Shown piece after piece: positions 15,989 to 24,624 of a stretch of DNA of 64,000 bases. The stretch lies in NCBI RefSeq assembly GCF_008298015.1, contig NZ_VTPX01000009.1:148049-212048 (forward strand). The letters run 5' to 3'. A program made the translations under genes and the position numbers. The first letter of the stretch is position 1, and every line of letters begins with the position of its first letter. The stretch is from Salinicola corii (GTDB lineage Bacteria > Pseudomonadota > Gammaproteobacteria > Pseudomonadales > Halomonadaceae). The notes beneath the pieces were generated by a model, which saw only the letters and a program-made list of their open reading frames with translations, made no database searches and was not told the origin of the DNA.

Positions 15989-16843
15989 TTACGGCGTCGG
16001 CGAGTTCGGTTCCTGGAGTACCAGTTCCACCCGGCGGTTGCTGGCGCGCCCGGCGGGGGTGTGATTGCTGGCCAGGGGGTGGGTCGAGGCGTAGCCGATC
16101 GCTCGCAGCCGGTCACCACCGATGCCGGCCAACCGCAGCACACGCACCACCGCCGAGGCACGCGCCGCCGACAGCTCCCAGTTGGAGGGAAAGCGCGGGG
16201 TCGAGATCGGTACGCTGTCGGTATGGCCTTCGACCGAGATGGTGCCCTTGAATGCCTGAAGTGTCGGGATCAGTCGTTCGACCAGCCGTCGACCGTTGTC
16301 GCTCAGCCCCACGGCGCTGCTGTCGAAGAGCAGATGGTCCTGGATCCGCAGGTTGAATCCATGGGGGATCGCGGTTATCTCGACGCCGTCGATCTGCGGC
16401 AGCGCGGCGGCGGGCGTGGGATCGGGCAGATCGAACAACGGCACGCTGAACACCATCGGGACCGTGGCCACCCTCTTCTCGGGTGCCGCGACCGGGCCGG
16501 GCGAATAGAAGCCGGCATCGCTGGCCAGCGGCGCGGGCGCGAGCTGTCGCGGTGGGCGATAGAATTCACCGACGGTCGCCGCCGGGAGAGGCGCGGGCGG
16601 TCGTGTCGCAGGAATCTGCAGCGGCAGGGCAGTGACCGCGGGCGTCTCGAGGTCGCGATCGACGAGCTGGCCGCCGTAGAGCGCCAGCATCAGCACGAAG
16701 AACGTGATCAGCAGCATGAGCATGTCTAGGTAGCTCATCAGCCAGGAATCGCTCTCGCTGCTGCGTCCGGCGTCGTCGAAGGGGCCGTCGTCGAACAGCA
16801 GGTCGGAGAAGGGGCCGCCAGGGGAGATCGCGGCCAGGCTCAT
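15989..16843 (-). CDS. MotB-like OmpA-family stator protein
   Basis: 284 residues. One N-terminal membrane helix, SYLDMLMLLITFFVLMLALY, with Asp40 in the position of the proton-binding aspartate of MotB/PomB. A Pro/Ala-rich periplasmic linker follows (~65-140), then an OmpA-like peptidoglycan-binding domain with SVEGHTDSVPISTPRFPSNW, LSAARASAVVRVLRLAGI and GRASNRRVELVLQ. It pairs with the MotA-like gene (4-bp ATGA overlap). No flagellar genes are nearby, so this may be an additional flagellar stator or a non-flagellar ion-driven motor. Confidence 0.85.
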   Translation of the reverse strand: MSLAAISPGGPFSDLLFDDGPFDDAGRSSESDSWLMSYLDMLMLLITFFVLMLALYGGQLVDRDLETPAVTALPLQIPATRPPAPLPAATVGEFYRPPRQLAPAPLASDAGFYSPGPVAAPEKRVATVPMVFSVPLFDLPDPTPAAALPQIDGVEITAIPHGFNLRIQDHLLFDSSAVGLSDNGRRLVERLIPTLQAFKGTISVEGHTDSVPISTPRFPSNWELSAARASAVVRVLRLAGIGGDRLRAIGYASTHPLASNHTPAGRASNRRVELVLQEPNSPTP

Positions 16844-17658
16844 GCGGATTCGGCCGCGGTGTCGGCGGGCTGCGGGCGTCGCACATCGCGCATCTCGTCG
16901 CGATGTTCAGCGCGGTAGGTGTTCAGCGCCTCCTCGATGAAAGCCGGCAGGCGACGCTTGCTGACCATCATGATCCCCTCGAGCAGCAGCGTCATGGCCA
17001 TCAGCCGGGCCTCGGTGCGGCGTTCGAGCTTGACCGCGATCGGCTTGAACAGCAGGTTGGCCAGCAGAATGCCGTAGAACGTCGACATCAGAGCCACCGC
17101 CAGACGCGGGCCGATCACCGCCAGGTCGCCGGCCTGGATCACCTCCAGCATGTTGATCAGCCCGACCAGCGTACCCAGCATTCCGAATGCCGGCGCGTAG
17201 ACCGCCATGGTGCGCAGGATCTGTGCCTCGGTACGCTCCTTGGCCTTCACCCGCACCATGCGCCAGCGCAGCATTTCACGGATCTCCTCCTCGCGGGTAT
17301 TGGCGATCACCATCTGTATGCCGGTCCGCAGGAAGGGATTGGTCGTGCTCTCCAGCGCGCCTTCGATGGCGCGGATATTGCCACGGCTCCAGTGGCGCGA
17401 CATTTCGATCAACTGCCCGAGGTCGCTCTCCAGCTCGCTGGCCTGGGGCTCGCGTCGGAACACCACCGCGATCTGGCGGCACAGCCGCTGCATCTCCCGC
17501 AGCGGGTAGCTGATGAAGCTGGCCGCCAGCGTGCCGGTGAGCACGATCGCCAGCCCCGGCAGGTTGAAGAAGCTGCTTGGGGCCTGGGCGGTGAACAGCA
17601 CGACGGTCGCCAGTAGCAGAGCACTGGCGATGATGCCGATGAGCGTGGATGGGTTCAT
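16840..17658 (-). CDS. MotA/TolQ/ExbB-family stator protein
   Basis: 272 residues. Helices at about 5-22 and 30-50 (LAIVLTGTLAASFISYPL), a cytoplasmic loop with FLRTGIQMVIANTREEEIREML, then two helices with AVYAPAFGMLGTLVGLINMLEVIQ and GPRLAVALMSTFYGILLANLLFKPIAVKLERR, the MotA signature. It forms the ion channel with the MotB-like protein. The first gene of a two-gene unit; 84 bp separate it from the glycerophosphodiesterase gene on the same strand. Confidence 0.87.
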   Translation of the reverse strand: MNPSTLIGIIASALLLATVVLFTAQAPSSFFNLPGLAIVLTGTLAASFISYPLREMQRLCRQIAVVFRREPQASELESDLGQLIEMSRHWSRGNIRAIEGALESTTNPFLRTGIQMVIANTREEEIREMLRWRMVRVKAKERTEAQILRTMAVYAPAFGMLGTLVGLINMLEVIQAGDLAVIGPRLAVALMSTFYGILLANLLFKPIAVKLERRTEARLMAMTLLLEGIMMVSKRRLPAFIEEALNTYRAEHRDEMRDVRRPQPADTAAESA

Positions 17659-17742
17659 GAACGGCTCGCGACGTGGAAAACGGGCATGGTGCCCATCTTA
17701 TGCGCGATGAGGCGCGGCCAAAGGTCCTAATTGGCGGGTGTA

Positions 17743-18558
17743 TCAGGCGCTTTTTGTATTCGACGCACGCGCGGCGGCCTCTTCCGCGTGGAAGACGAAA
17801 CGCGTGGGATCGTCGCTGATCACACCGTCGACACCCCAATCCCAGAGCTTCTCGAAGGTGACCGGGTCGTTGGCGGTATAGCAGAACAGCTTGATCTCTT
17901 CGTCGGCGATCTCCTGGGCCCGCTTGATCTTCAGCTTGCGCCAGTCCAAGTGCAGGCTGTAAGCGGAAAGCCGCTCGGTCTCCAGCCACCAGCGCTTGGG
18001 GGCCTTGTCGTCGAGCACTCCGAGGCGCAGCCGGTCGGGATCGGATTCCAGTGCCCGCGCCGCCGTCAGGGCGTGACGGTCGAACGAGGAGACGATCAGC
18101 TTCTCCGCCGGCAGCGCTTCCAGCGTCGGCGGCAGGGTGGCCTGCACCAGTTCGATGGCGTTGCGGCCGCGGCAGACCTTGAGTTCCAGATTGAGACCCA
18201 TGTCGAGTCGCTTGATCAATGCCAGCATCGCTTCCAGGGTCGCCATGGCCTCGCCCCGATACTGCGCGCCGAACCAACTGCCGACATCCAGCTTGGCGGC
18301 GCTCTCGGCATCCAGCTTCACCAGCTTGCCACGGCCATTGGAACAGCGCTTGAGACCGGCGTCGTGCCAGATCACCGGGGTACCGTCCCCAAGCAGTTGA
18401 ACGTCCAGCTCGACCCACTCGCAGCCGGCGTCAGCCGCGGCCTGAACGGCCGCCAGAGTGTTCTCCGGCGCCCGTGCGGAGAGACCGCGATGGGCGATAT
18501 AGCGCGGAGCGGCGTGGCGGGAGAGGGCGTCGGAAGGTGCGGCAGAGCTCTGGGTCAT
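17743..18558 (-). CDS. ugpQ: glycerophosphodiester phosphodiesterase (UgpQ-like)
   Basis: 271 residues from the ATG at 18558 with GGAG upstream; the product lacks a signal peptide, so cytoplasmic. GDPD domain motifs: YIAHRGLSARAPENTLAAVQ (His/Arg pair), GCEWVELDVQLLGDGTPVIWHD (metal-binding Glu/Asp and second His), LNLELKV, VSSFDRHAL and the end WGVDGVISDDPTRF. It hydrolyses glycerophosphodiesters to glycerol-3-phosphate and an alcohol such as choline or ethanolamine. The choline-derived product could feed betaine synthesis in this organism, which is inference. Confidence 0.92.
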   Translation of the reverse strand: MTQSSAAPSDALSRHAAPRYIAHRGLSARAPENTLAAVQAAADAGCEWVELDVQLLGDGTPVIWHDAGLKRCSNGRGKLVKLDAESAAKLDVGSWFGAQYRGEAMATLEAMLALIKRLDMGLNLELKVCRGRNAIELVQATLPPTLEALPAEKLIVSSFDRHALTAARALESDPDRLRLGVLDDKAPKRWWLETERLSAYSLHLDWRKLKIKRAQEIADEEIKLFCYTANDPVTFEKLWDWGVDGVISDDPTRFVFHAEEAAARASNTKSA

Positions 18559-18936
18559 TGCGTCGGGGTCTCCGGCCAACGCTGGGTTGGGGTTGGCCAC
18601 TATCCATGTTGAGAAGCAATTTCGCTGTCGAGGACGGCATGCTGGGTCGAGTATCGCACGCCGGATCGACAAGCGTGTGCCGCGTCGCGACGGTCAAGCC
18701 GTTTCGGCAAGCGGCGTGCGCGGTCGTCGAGGTCGAGACCGCGGGCGTCCGGGCCCGGTCTTCGGCTACCGCCTGACCTTCGACTACCGTGACGCCGCCG
18801 TCAAGATAAACTGCCGGACGTGGGGATCCCGTATCGAGGCCTTGACCCGGATGCGGACTGTCGCACTGGCATCATGCCATTGGCCAAGTCTGGGCCAGGG
18901 AGATGACGGCCCGATGAATCAGAAAGACATTCATAT
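18559..18936. other. non-coding stretch before the siderophore locus
   Basis: 378 bp between the divergent glycerophosphodiesterase gene and the Fur box. Open frames here lack ribosome sites and family resemblance. I see no RNA gene or repeat. It would hold the ugpQ promoter. Confidence 0.5.
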
Positions 18937-18955
18937 GAGAATGATTATTGTTAGT
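18937..18955 (+). promoter_or_regulatory. Fur box candidate upstream of the receptor gene
   Basis: GAGAATGATTATTGTTAGT matches the 19-bp Fur consensus GATAATGATAATCATTATC at 13 positions. It overlaps or precedes a possible promoter (TTGATG at 18955, AATAAT about 18 bp later). It lies 195 bp before the TonB receptor start and is the only Fur-like site I see before the iron module. Confidence 0.65.
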
Positions 18956-19149
18956 TGATGCTGTTGCACATTGTTTGCAATAATCCTCCGCCACGCTGCC
19001 GGGGACGAACAGGCGACGCGCTCGGGAACGCGCGAAAGCATCGCTGCGCACGGATAGAAAAGAAACGGCAGGGCGGACGCGGTGAAAAGGGTGCGGCTAA
19101 AAAAAACGCAGCTTAAGACAACGACGAAAATATCGGTAGGGGGCGGATC

Positions 19150-21363
19150 ATGCGGGTCAAGGGTAAGCGGGCGGTGTTGAGACGGACGGTGTGGGGGACT
19201 CTGGTGGTCTCCACGGGCTTGGCGACGGGCGTGCCGGTGGCCCTGGCAGCCGATGCCGTGGTCGCGAACACCGGAGCATCGGGAACGCGTCAGGCGGGCG
19301 CGACGGACGGCGGCACCCAGACGATGGTGGTCACGGCGACGCGCTCGGGCACCGAGCGGCAGGACTCGCCCCAGGTGATTCGCGTGATCACGCGTGAGGA
19401 ACTCGCGCAGCAGCAGCGCATCACCTCGGATTCGTCGGAAATGCTCAGCAACCTGCTGCCGGACTATTCGCCCCCGCGCCAAAAGATGAGCGGCAGTGGC
19501 GAGACGCTACGCGGGCGCGCGCCGCTGGTCATGATCGACGGCATCCCACAGTCCAATCCGCTGCGTCCGACCGGGCGCGAGCTGCACACCATCGACTTCT
19601 CGATGATCGATCACATCGAGGTCATCAAGGGGGCGAACGCCACCAATGGCCTGGGTGCGGCCGGTGGCGTCATCAACCTGATCACCAAGCGTCCCGAGCC
19701 AGGCGCGTTCAATCAGCACTTCGAGGCCGAGGTGACTACGCCGACATCGGAATTGAACGCGGACATCACCAGCTACCGCACCAATTACGGCGTCAGTGGC
19801 AACAAGGACAACCTCGACTACCTCTTCTCGCTGAGCTATGAGGACCAGGGGCTCTACGTTGATGGCGATGGCGATCCCATCGGCGTCGACAATACCCAGG
19901 GCGATCTGATGGATTCCGACGCCTACGACGTGTTCGGCAAGGTCGCCTACTGGTTCGACGATGACCGCCGGCTGCAGTTCAGCGTCAATCACTATCGTCT
20001 CGAGGGGCAGAACAACTACGTCAGCGTTACGGGCGATCGCGCCAATGACGTGCCGACGACCTCCGAACGCGGCGATCCCGAGGGCTCCGCGCCCTACAAC
20101 AGGGTGTGGACCACCGGCGTCACCTGGGACGACTACGACTTGGCCGGCATGCACCTGAACGTGCTGGCGTTCTACCAGGATTACGAATCGCTGTTCGGGG
20201 CCACCAATTCCGGGTCGTTCCAGGATCCGAGCATTGCGCCGGTGGGCACGCTCTATGACCAGACCATGGCGGAGACGCAGAAATACGGGCTCAAGACGTC
20301 GCTGACCAAGGATGGTCTCTGGGACGACCGTATCAAGCTCACGCTCGGTTTCGATGTCATGCGCGATGATACCGAACAGTATCTGTGGGGCACGGATCGC
20401 ACCTACGTGCCCAAGGTGAAATATACCGATCTGTCGCCGTTCATCCAGGTGGATTTCAGCCCGATCGATTCGGTGACCTTCTCGGCCGGCGCGCGCTATG
20501 AATACGCCAAGCTCGATATCGACAGTTACCGGACAGTAGCCGCTAACAACGGGGTCGATGTCGAGGGCGGCTCGCCCGATTTCGAAGAGACGCTCTACAA
20601 CGCCGGTGTGGTGTGGCGCCCCATCGACAACTGGAGCCTGTTCGCCAACTATTCGGAAGGGTTTTCGATCCCCGACGTCGGCCGCGTGCTTCGTGGCATC
20701 AACACGCCGGGTCAATCTGTCGACAGTTTCGAGAATCTGCGCCCTATCGTCACGGACAACATCGAAACCGGTGTGCGCTACGACGATGGTCGTCTGAACG
20801 CCGAATTGTCGTACTACGTTTCATCGTCCGACTTCGGCACGCGCCTGACGACACGGGACGACGCCTTCGTGATGCAACGCGAAGAGACCGAAATCGAAGG
20901 CATCGAAGCTTCCGTCGGCTACGAGTTCACCGACAAGCACTCGGGAAGACTGGCCTATTCCCATACCCGGGGGCGATACGACAGCGACAACAACGGCACG
21001 CTCGATTCCAGGCTCAATGGCCTAAACGTCGCCCCCGATCGTTTGATCGCGAGCTGGTCCGCTCGGTGGTCGCCGAAATGGACGTCTTTCCTTCAGGTCA
21101 ACCACGCCTTCGACAAGAGCTTCGACGATAGCGCCAATGGCTGGGATACCGACTTCGACGGTTACACGCTGGTCGATGCCGCCGTCGGTTACCAGTTGCC
21201 GGTGGGCGAACTGAACGTCGGCATCGCTAACCTGTTCGACAAGCAGTACATCACCTACTACTCCCAGAGCGCGCTCGATAGCCCGAATGCCGGCTACATG
21301 AACGACCGTTATTTCGCGGGGCGCGGTAGAACGCTGAGCGTGGGTTACAGCGTGGACTTTTGA
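19150..21363 (+). CDS. TonB-dependent siderophore receptor
   Basis: 737 residues, ATG at 19150 after AGGGGG. Signal peptide to about VALAADA, a TonB-box-like region QTMVVTATRSGTERQDSPQ, plug domain with GETLRGRAPLVMIDGIPQSN, IEVIKGANATNGLGAAGGVINLI, and a 22-strand-type barrel ending in GRTLSVGYSVDF with a C-terminal Phe. It resembles receptors for citrate-hydroxamate/carboxylate siderophores (aerobactin/rhizobactin type). It heads the NIS siderophore locus, is preceded by a Fur box, and should recapture the ferric form of the siderophore made by the genes downstream (242 bp further on). Confidence 0.93.
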   Translation: MRVKGKRAVLRRTVWGTLVVSTGLATGVPVALAADAVVANTGASGTRQAGATDGGTQTMVVTATRSGTERQDSPQVIRVITREELAQQQRITSDSSEMLSNLLPDYSPPRQKMSGSGETLRGRAPLVMIDGIPQSNPLRPTGRELHTIDFSMIDHIEVIKGANATNGLGAAGGVINLITKRPEPGAFNQHFEAEVTTPTSELNADITSYRTNYGVSGNKDNLDYLFSLSYEDQGLYVDGDGDPIGVDNTQGDLMDSDAYDVFGKVAYWFDDDRRLQFSVNHYRLEGQNNYVSVTGDRANDVPTTSERGDPEGSAPYNRVWTTGVTWDDYDLAGMHLNVLAFYQDYESLFGATNSGSFQDPSIAPVGTLYDQTMAETQKYGLKTSLTKDGLWDDRIKLTLGFDVMRDDTEQYLWGTDRTYVPKVKYTDLSPFIQVDFSPIDSVTFSAGARYEYAKLDIDSYRTVAANNGVDVEGGSPDFEETLYNAGVVWRPIDNWSLFANYSEGFSIPDVGRVLRGINTPGQSVDSFENLRPIVTDNIETGVRYDDGRLNAELSYYVSSSDFGTRLTTRDDAFVMQREETEIEGIEASVGYEFTDKHSGRLAYSHTRGRYDSDNNGTLDSRLNGLNVAPDRLIASWSARWSPKWTSFLQVNHAFDKSFDDSANGWDTDFDGYTLVDAAVGYQLPVGELNVGIANLFDKQYITYYSQSALDSPNAGYMNDRYFAGRGRTLSVGYSVDF

Positions 21364-21605
21364 TCGTTGCCGGGTGAATCGCGCTTCGCGAGAGACTTCC
21401 TTGGCAATCTGGGATGAGGTCGTCAGCGGCCCCTCTCGAGTACATGGCGGAATCCAAGAACAAACCGCCTTTCGACGAACCGTCAAGCGAGCCAGCGGAC
21501 AGGCCCGCGGACAGACCGACAAGTCGCCTGCCGTAACAGGACCAGGCGCACTGATGTGACTAGCCGGACGAGGAATACGACTGGAAGCTACCAAGCGGAG
21601 AGTGT

Positions 21606-23351
21606 ATGAACGTTCGGCCCAATACCGGGTCTTCCAGGGCGGTCAGCGACCGCGCCTCGACCCATGCGTTGCTCAATTGTCTCATCAAGGAGTACGCCTT
21701 ACCCAACGGCTGGATTGCCTATCGTTGGCCCGCAGACTCTCGGGGTCTCGGCGAGCTGCGAGGGCAGCAAGGCCAGCCGCTCGACCTGCACTGGCCGGGA
21801 GAGCATGGCTTCGACTGTTGCCTGCTCGTCGATCGACGTGCCTACCTGGGACAGCACCGCTATCTATCCGACCCCTACGTCCGCCTGTCGGGCGTGCACG
21901 AGTGGCGGGCATGTTCGTTCCTGCAGTTGGCCGAAGTGCTGATCGCGGCCGTCGCCGCCGATGATGGTGAGGTCAACGCCGAACTGTTCGAGCAGATGCG
22001 TCAGAGCGAGCGCGGTATCGCCGAGATGCTGGCTGCCAACGCGGCAGTGCAGGATGCACCGCGCGACTATCTCGCCAGCGAGCAGCGGCTCTGGTTCGGT
22101 CATCCCACCCATCCCGCCCCCAAGGCCAGGCAGTGGCCCGACTCGATGAACTCGCGCCGATATTCGCCCGAGTTTCAGGCGCTCACCCCTCTACATCAGT
22201 TCTCTTTTCCCCGGGAGGGATTCGAGTGCCGCACGAACGGCTTGGCGACCGCTGACGTCGAGGCGGCGGTAGGGCGTCAGGGCGTCGAGGCGGACCGCGT
22301 GGTGCTCAGCATGCATCCAGTCCAGGCGGCACTCTTCAAACAGGACCCGCGAGCGACGCGGCTGCTCGCCGATGGCACCTGCCGGGATCTGGGCGAAAGT
22401 GGGTTCTCGGCGGCACCGACGGCATCGTTGCGGACCTGGTATGTGAAGGACCATCCATACTTCATCAAGGGGTCGCTGAACGTTCGGATAACCAACTGCG
22501 TGCGCAAGAACGCCTGGTATGAGATCGAGAGCGCGCTGGTCATCGACCGACTGTTCCAGCGCTTGAAAGCCCAGCGCGACCACACGCTCGCCTCGATGCA
22601 GCTGGCTCGGGAACCCGCCAGCGTGCACTGGGCGCCGCTTTCCGGTGACGATGAAGAGCGGCGCTGGTTCACCGAGCAGACCGGCATCGTGCTGCGCGAG
22701 AACTTCTGCGTCGACGAGGGGGAATCGCGCTGCCTGATGGCGGGTGGCCTGTTCGGGCGCGATGTCGACCTGTCGCCCTGGGTCGGCCGAGTGATCGGCG
22801 ACCGGGATCCGGTGGCCTGGTTCGAGGCGTACCTCGAGGCCCTCGTCATGCCCGTCTTGTCACTCTTCTTCCGGCACGGCGTGGTGCTCGAGCCACACCT
22901 GCAGAACTGCGTGCTGATCCATGACCACGGCTGGCCCCGGGCGGTGCTGATCCGCGATTTCGAGGGCACCAAGGTGACCGCAGAGCACGGTGCTCGCTGG
23001 CTCGAGGAGGGTCTGGCGCCAAGGGTCAGAGAATCTCTCATCTACCCGCGCGCGCAGGGCTGGTGTCGAGTTGCTTACTGCCTGTTCGTCAATCATCTGG
23101 CGGAGGCGATTCTGGCACTGAGCTGGCATCGTCCGGCGCTCGGCGAGCGGCTGTGGCTAAGCGTTCACGCGCATCTCGTCAGCGTCCGCCGTCGGCTCGG
23201 TGTCAGTACGCCGGAACTCGACGCTGTCATCGCCGGTGGCGCGATTCCGTGCAAGACGAATCTGAAGGTGCGCCTGATGGGGGCCTCCGATCGTCAATCG
23301 CTCTACGTGCAGCTACCGAGCCCGTGGCGCCGGGAGGTGGCCTGTGCCTGA
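21606..23351 (+). CDS. NIS siderophore synthetase, IucA/IucC family (first of three)
   Basis: 581 residues, ATG at 21606, GGAGAG 7-12 nt upstream. NIS synthetase landmarks: HPTHPAPKARQW for the nucleotide loop, LSMHPVQAALFKQD, ASLRTWYVKDHPYFIKGSLNVRIT for the catalytic core, and the C-terminal EPHLQNCVLIHDHGWPRAVLIRDFEG (FhuF-like palm). These enzymes adenylate a carboxylate such as citrate and condense it with an amine or alcohol. Its length is close to SbnC (about 580 residues). It overlaps the decarboxylase gene by 8 bp. Which condensation step it performs cannot be read. Confidence 0.92.
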   Translation: MNVRPNTGSSRAVSDRASTHALLNCLIKEYALPNGWIAYRWPADSRGLGELRGQQGQPLDLHWPGEHGFDCCLLVDRRAYLGQHRYLSDPYVRLSGVHEWRACSFLQLAEVLIAAVAADDGEVNAELFEQMRQSERGIAEMLAANAAVQDAPRDYLASEQRLWFGHPTHPAPKARQWPDSMNSRRYSPEFQALTPLHQFSFPREGFECRTNGLATADVEAAVGRQGVEADRVVLSMHPVQAALFKQDPRATRLLADGTCRDLGESGFSAAPTASLRTWYVKDHPYFIKGSLNVRITNCVRKNAWYEIESALVIDRLFQRLKAQRDHTLASMQLAREPASVHWAPLSGDDEERRWFTEQTGIVLRENFCVDEGESRCLMAGGLFGRDVDLSPWVGRVIGDRDPVAWFEAYLEALVMPVLSLFFRHGVVLEPHLQNCVLIHDHGWPRAVLIRDFEGTKVTAEHGARWLEEGLAPRVRESLIYPRAQGWCRVAYCLFVNHLAEAILALSWHRPALGERLWLSVHAHLVSVRRRLGVSTPELDAVIAGGAIPCKTNLKVRLMGASDRQSLYVQLPSPWRREVACA

Positions 23352-24624
23352 GTTATCCGATTCCGTCCGACAAGCGATTCTCGATCGGCGGGAAAGCCTG
23401 GGCGAACCGATGGCGGCGTTCTTCTATGACCTCGCGGCGCTGGCCGCCCACGCCGAGACGGTCAAGCGCGCGCTGCCGGTCGGCGTCGAGCTCTTCTACG
23501 CGATCAAGGCCAACAGCGAGCCGGCGATTCTCGACACCCTCGCCCCCATCGTCGACGGCTTCGAGCTCTCATCGGGGGGCGAGCTAGAGCGCGCCGCCGA
23601 GTGCCGCCAGCGCCTGCCTTGGGTACTCTCCGGCCCCGGCAAGCTCGATACGGACCTGCGCCGGGCGCTTGAACTCGGCGTGGAGGCGATCCACGTGGAG
23701 AGCCTGGGAGAGATCGAACGTCTCGCGCATATCGCCGATCGACTCGGGCGCGATCAGAGCGTCTTCCTGCGCGTCAATCCCGAGCTGCCGGAAGCGTTCT
23801 CCACGCGGCTCAACATGGCGGGTAGCGCGACACCGTTCGGCTTGGACGAGACCGATCTGCCCTCGGCCATTGCGCTCGTGGCGGCCTCGACGCATCTACA
23901 CCTTCACGGGTTTCACGTGCACGCCATGTCGCATCAGAAAAGCGTCGAGCGACACTGCGCGCTGATGGATCTGTTGCTGGAGAAGTGGGAGCAGTGGTGC
24001 GCGCTGCTGGGCCCCGACACCCGTCCGACGCACCTCAACGTCGGCGGGGGGATCGGCGTCGACTATCTCACCGACACCCGCTTCAACTGGCCGGCACTGT
24101 GTGCCCATCTCGAGACGCGGCTGGCGAGCCTCGAGTCGCCGCCGCGCGTGCGATTCGAGATCGGGCGCTATCTCAGCGCGTTCTGCGGCTTCTACGCGGT
24201 CGAAGTGCTGGATCGCAAGACCAGCCATGGCGAGCACTTTCTGATCTGCCGGGGCGGCACGCACCATTTTCGTTTGCCGGCGGCCCAGGGTCATGACCAC
24301 CCGGTCATTCATCTGCCGCGTCATCGCGACTCGGCAAATGGCGATCCCCAGCGCTTCAACGTGGTCGGCCAGTTGTGCACGCCGAAAGACGTCTTCAGTC
24401 GCGCGTGCTGGCTGCGGGACATCGAGGTCGGCGATCTGCTGGTACTGCCGCTGGCGGGGGCCTATGGCTACAACATCTCCCATGCGGATTTTCTGTGTCA
24501 TCCGCGCCCGCCGCTTTTCTTTCTGTCCAACGCGCCCGAGGCCGCGCCGGATGTCGGTCTTTCCAAGAAGCCCGGGGTCGCGCCGGGTCTCAAGACGACA
24601 TCCGGGGTGCCGGAGACTCCATGA
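23344..24624 (+). CDS. fold-type III PLP decarboxylase, SbnH-like
   Basis: 426 residues from a GTG at 23344 with GGGAGG 8 nt upstream. Alanine-racemase-fold decarboxylase: Lys55 in FYAIKANSEPAIL binds PLP; other motifs are FELSSGGELERAAE, GFHVHAMSHQKS, the phosphate loop LNVGGGIGVDYL, RFEIGRYLSAFCGFY, and the C-terminal catalytic region VVGQLCTPKDVFSR with AGAYGYNISHADFL. Relatives act on diaminopimelate, ornithine or, in SbnH, on a citryl-diaminopropionate intermediate. Between NIS synthetases it likely makes the diamine part of the siderophore. Confidence 0.9.
   Translation: MPELSDSVRQAILDRRESLGEPMAAFFYDLAALAAHAETVKRALPVGVELFYAIKANSEPAILDTLAPIVDGFELSSGGELERAAECRQRLPWVLSGPGKLDTDLRRALELGVEAIHVESLGEIERLAHIADRLGRDQSVFLRVNPELPEAFSTRLNMAGSATPFGLDETDLPSAIALVAASTHLHLHGFHVHAMSHQKSVERHCALMDLLLEKWEQWCALLGPDTRPTHLNVGGGIGVDYLTDTRFNWPALCAHLETRLASLESPPRVRFEIGRYLSAFCGFYAVEVLDRKTSHGEHFLICRGGTHHFRLPAAQGHDHPVIHLPRHRDSANGDPQRFNVVGQLCTPKDVFSRACWLRDIEVGDLLVLPLAGAYGYNISHADFLCHPRPPLFFLSNAPEAAPDVGLSKKPGVAPGLKTTSGVPETP

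Noticed and set aside
18587..18958. 123-codon frame upstream of the receptor
   Set aside because: No ribosome site, composition like a shadow, and it runs through the Fur box.
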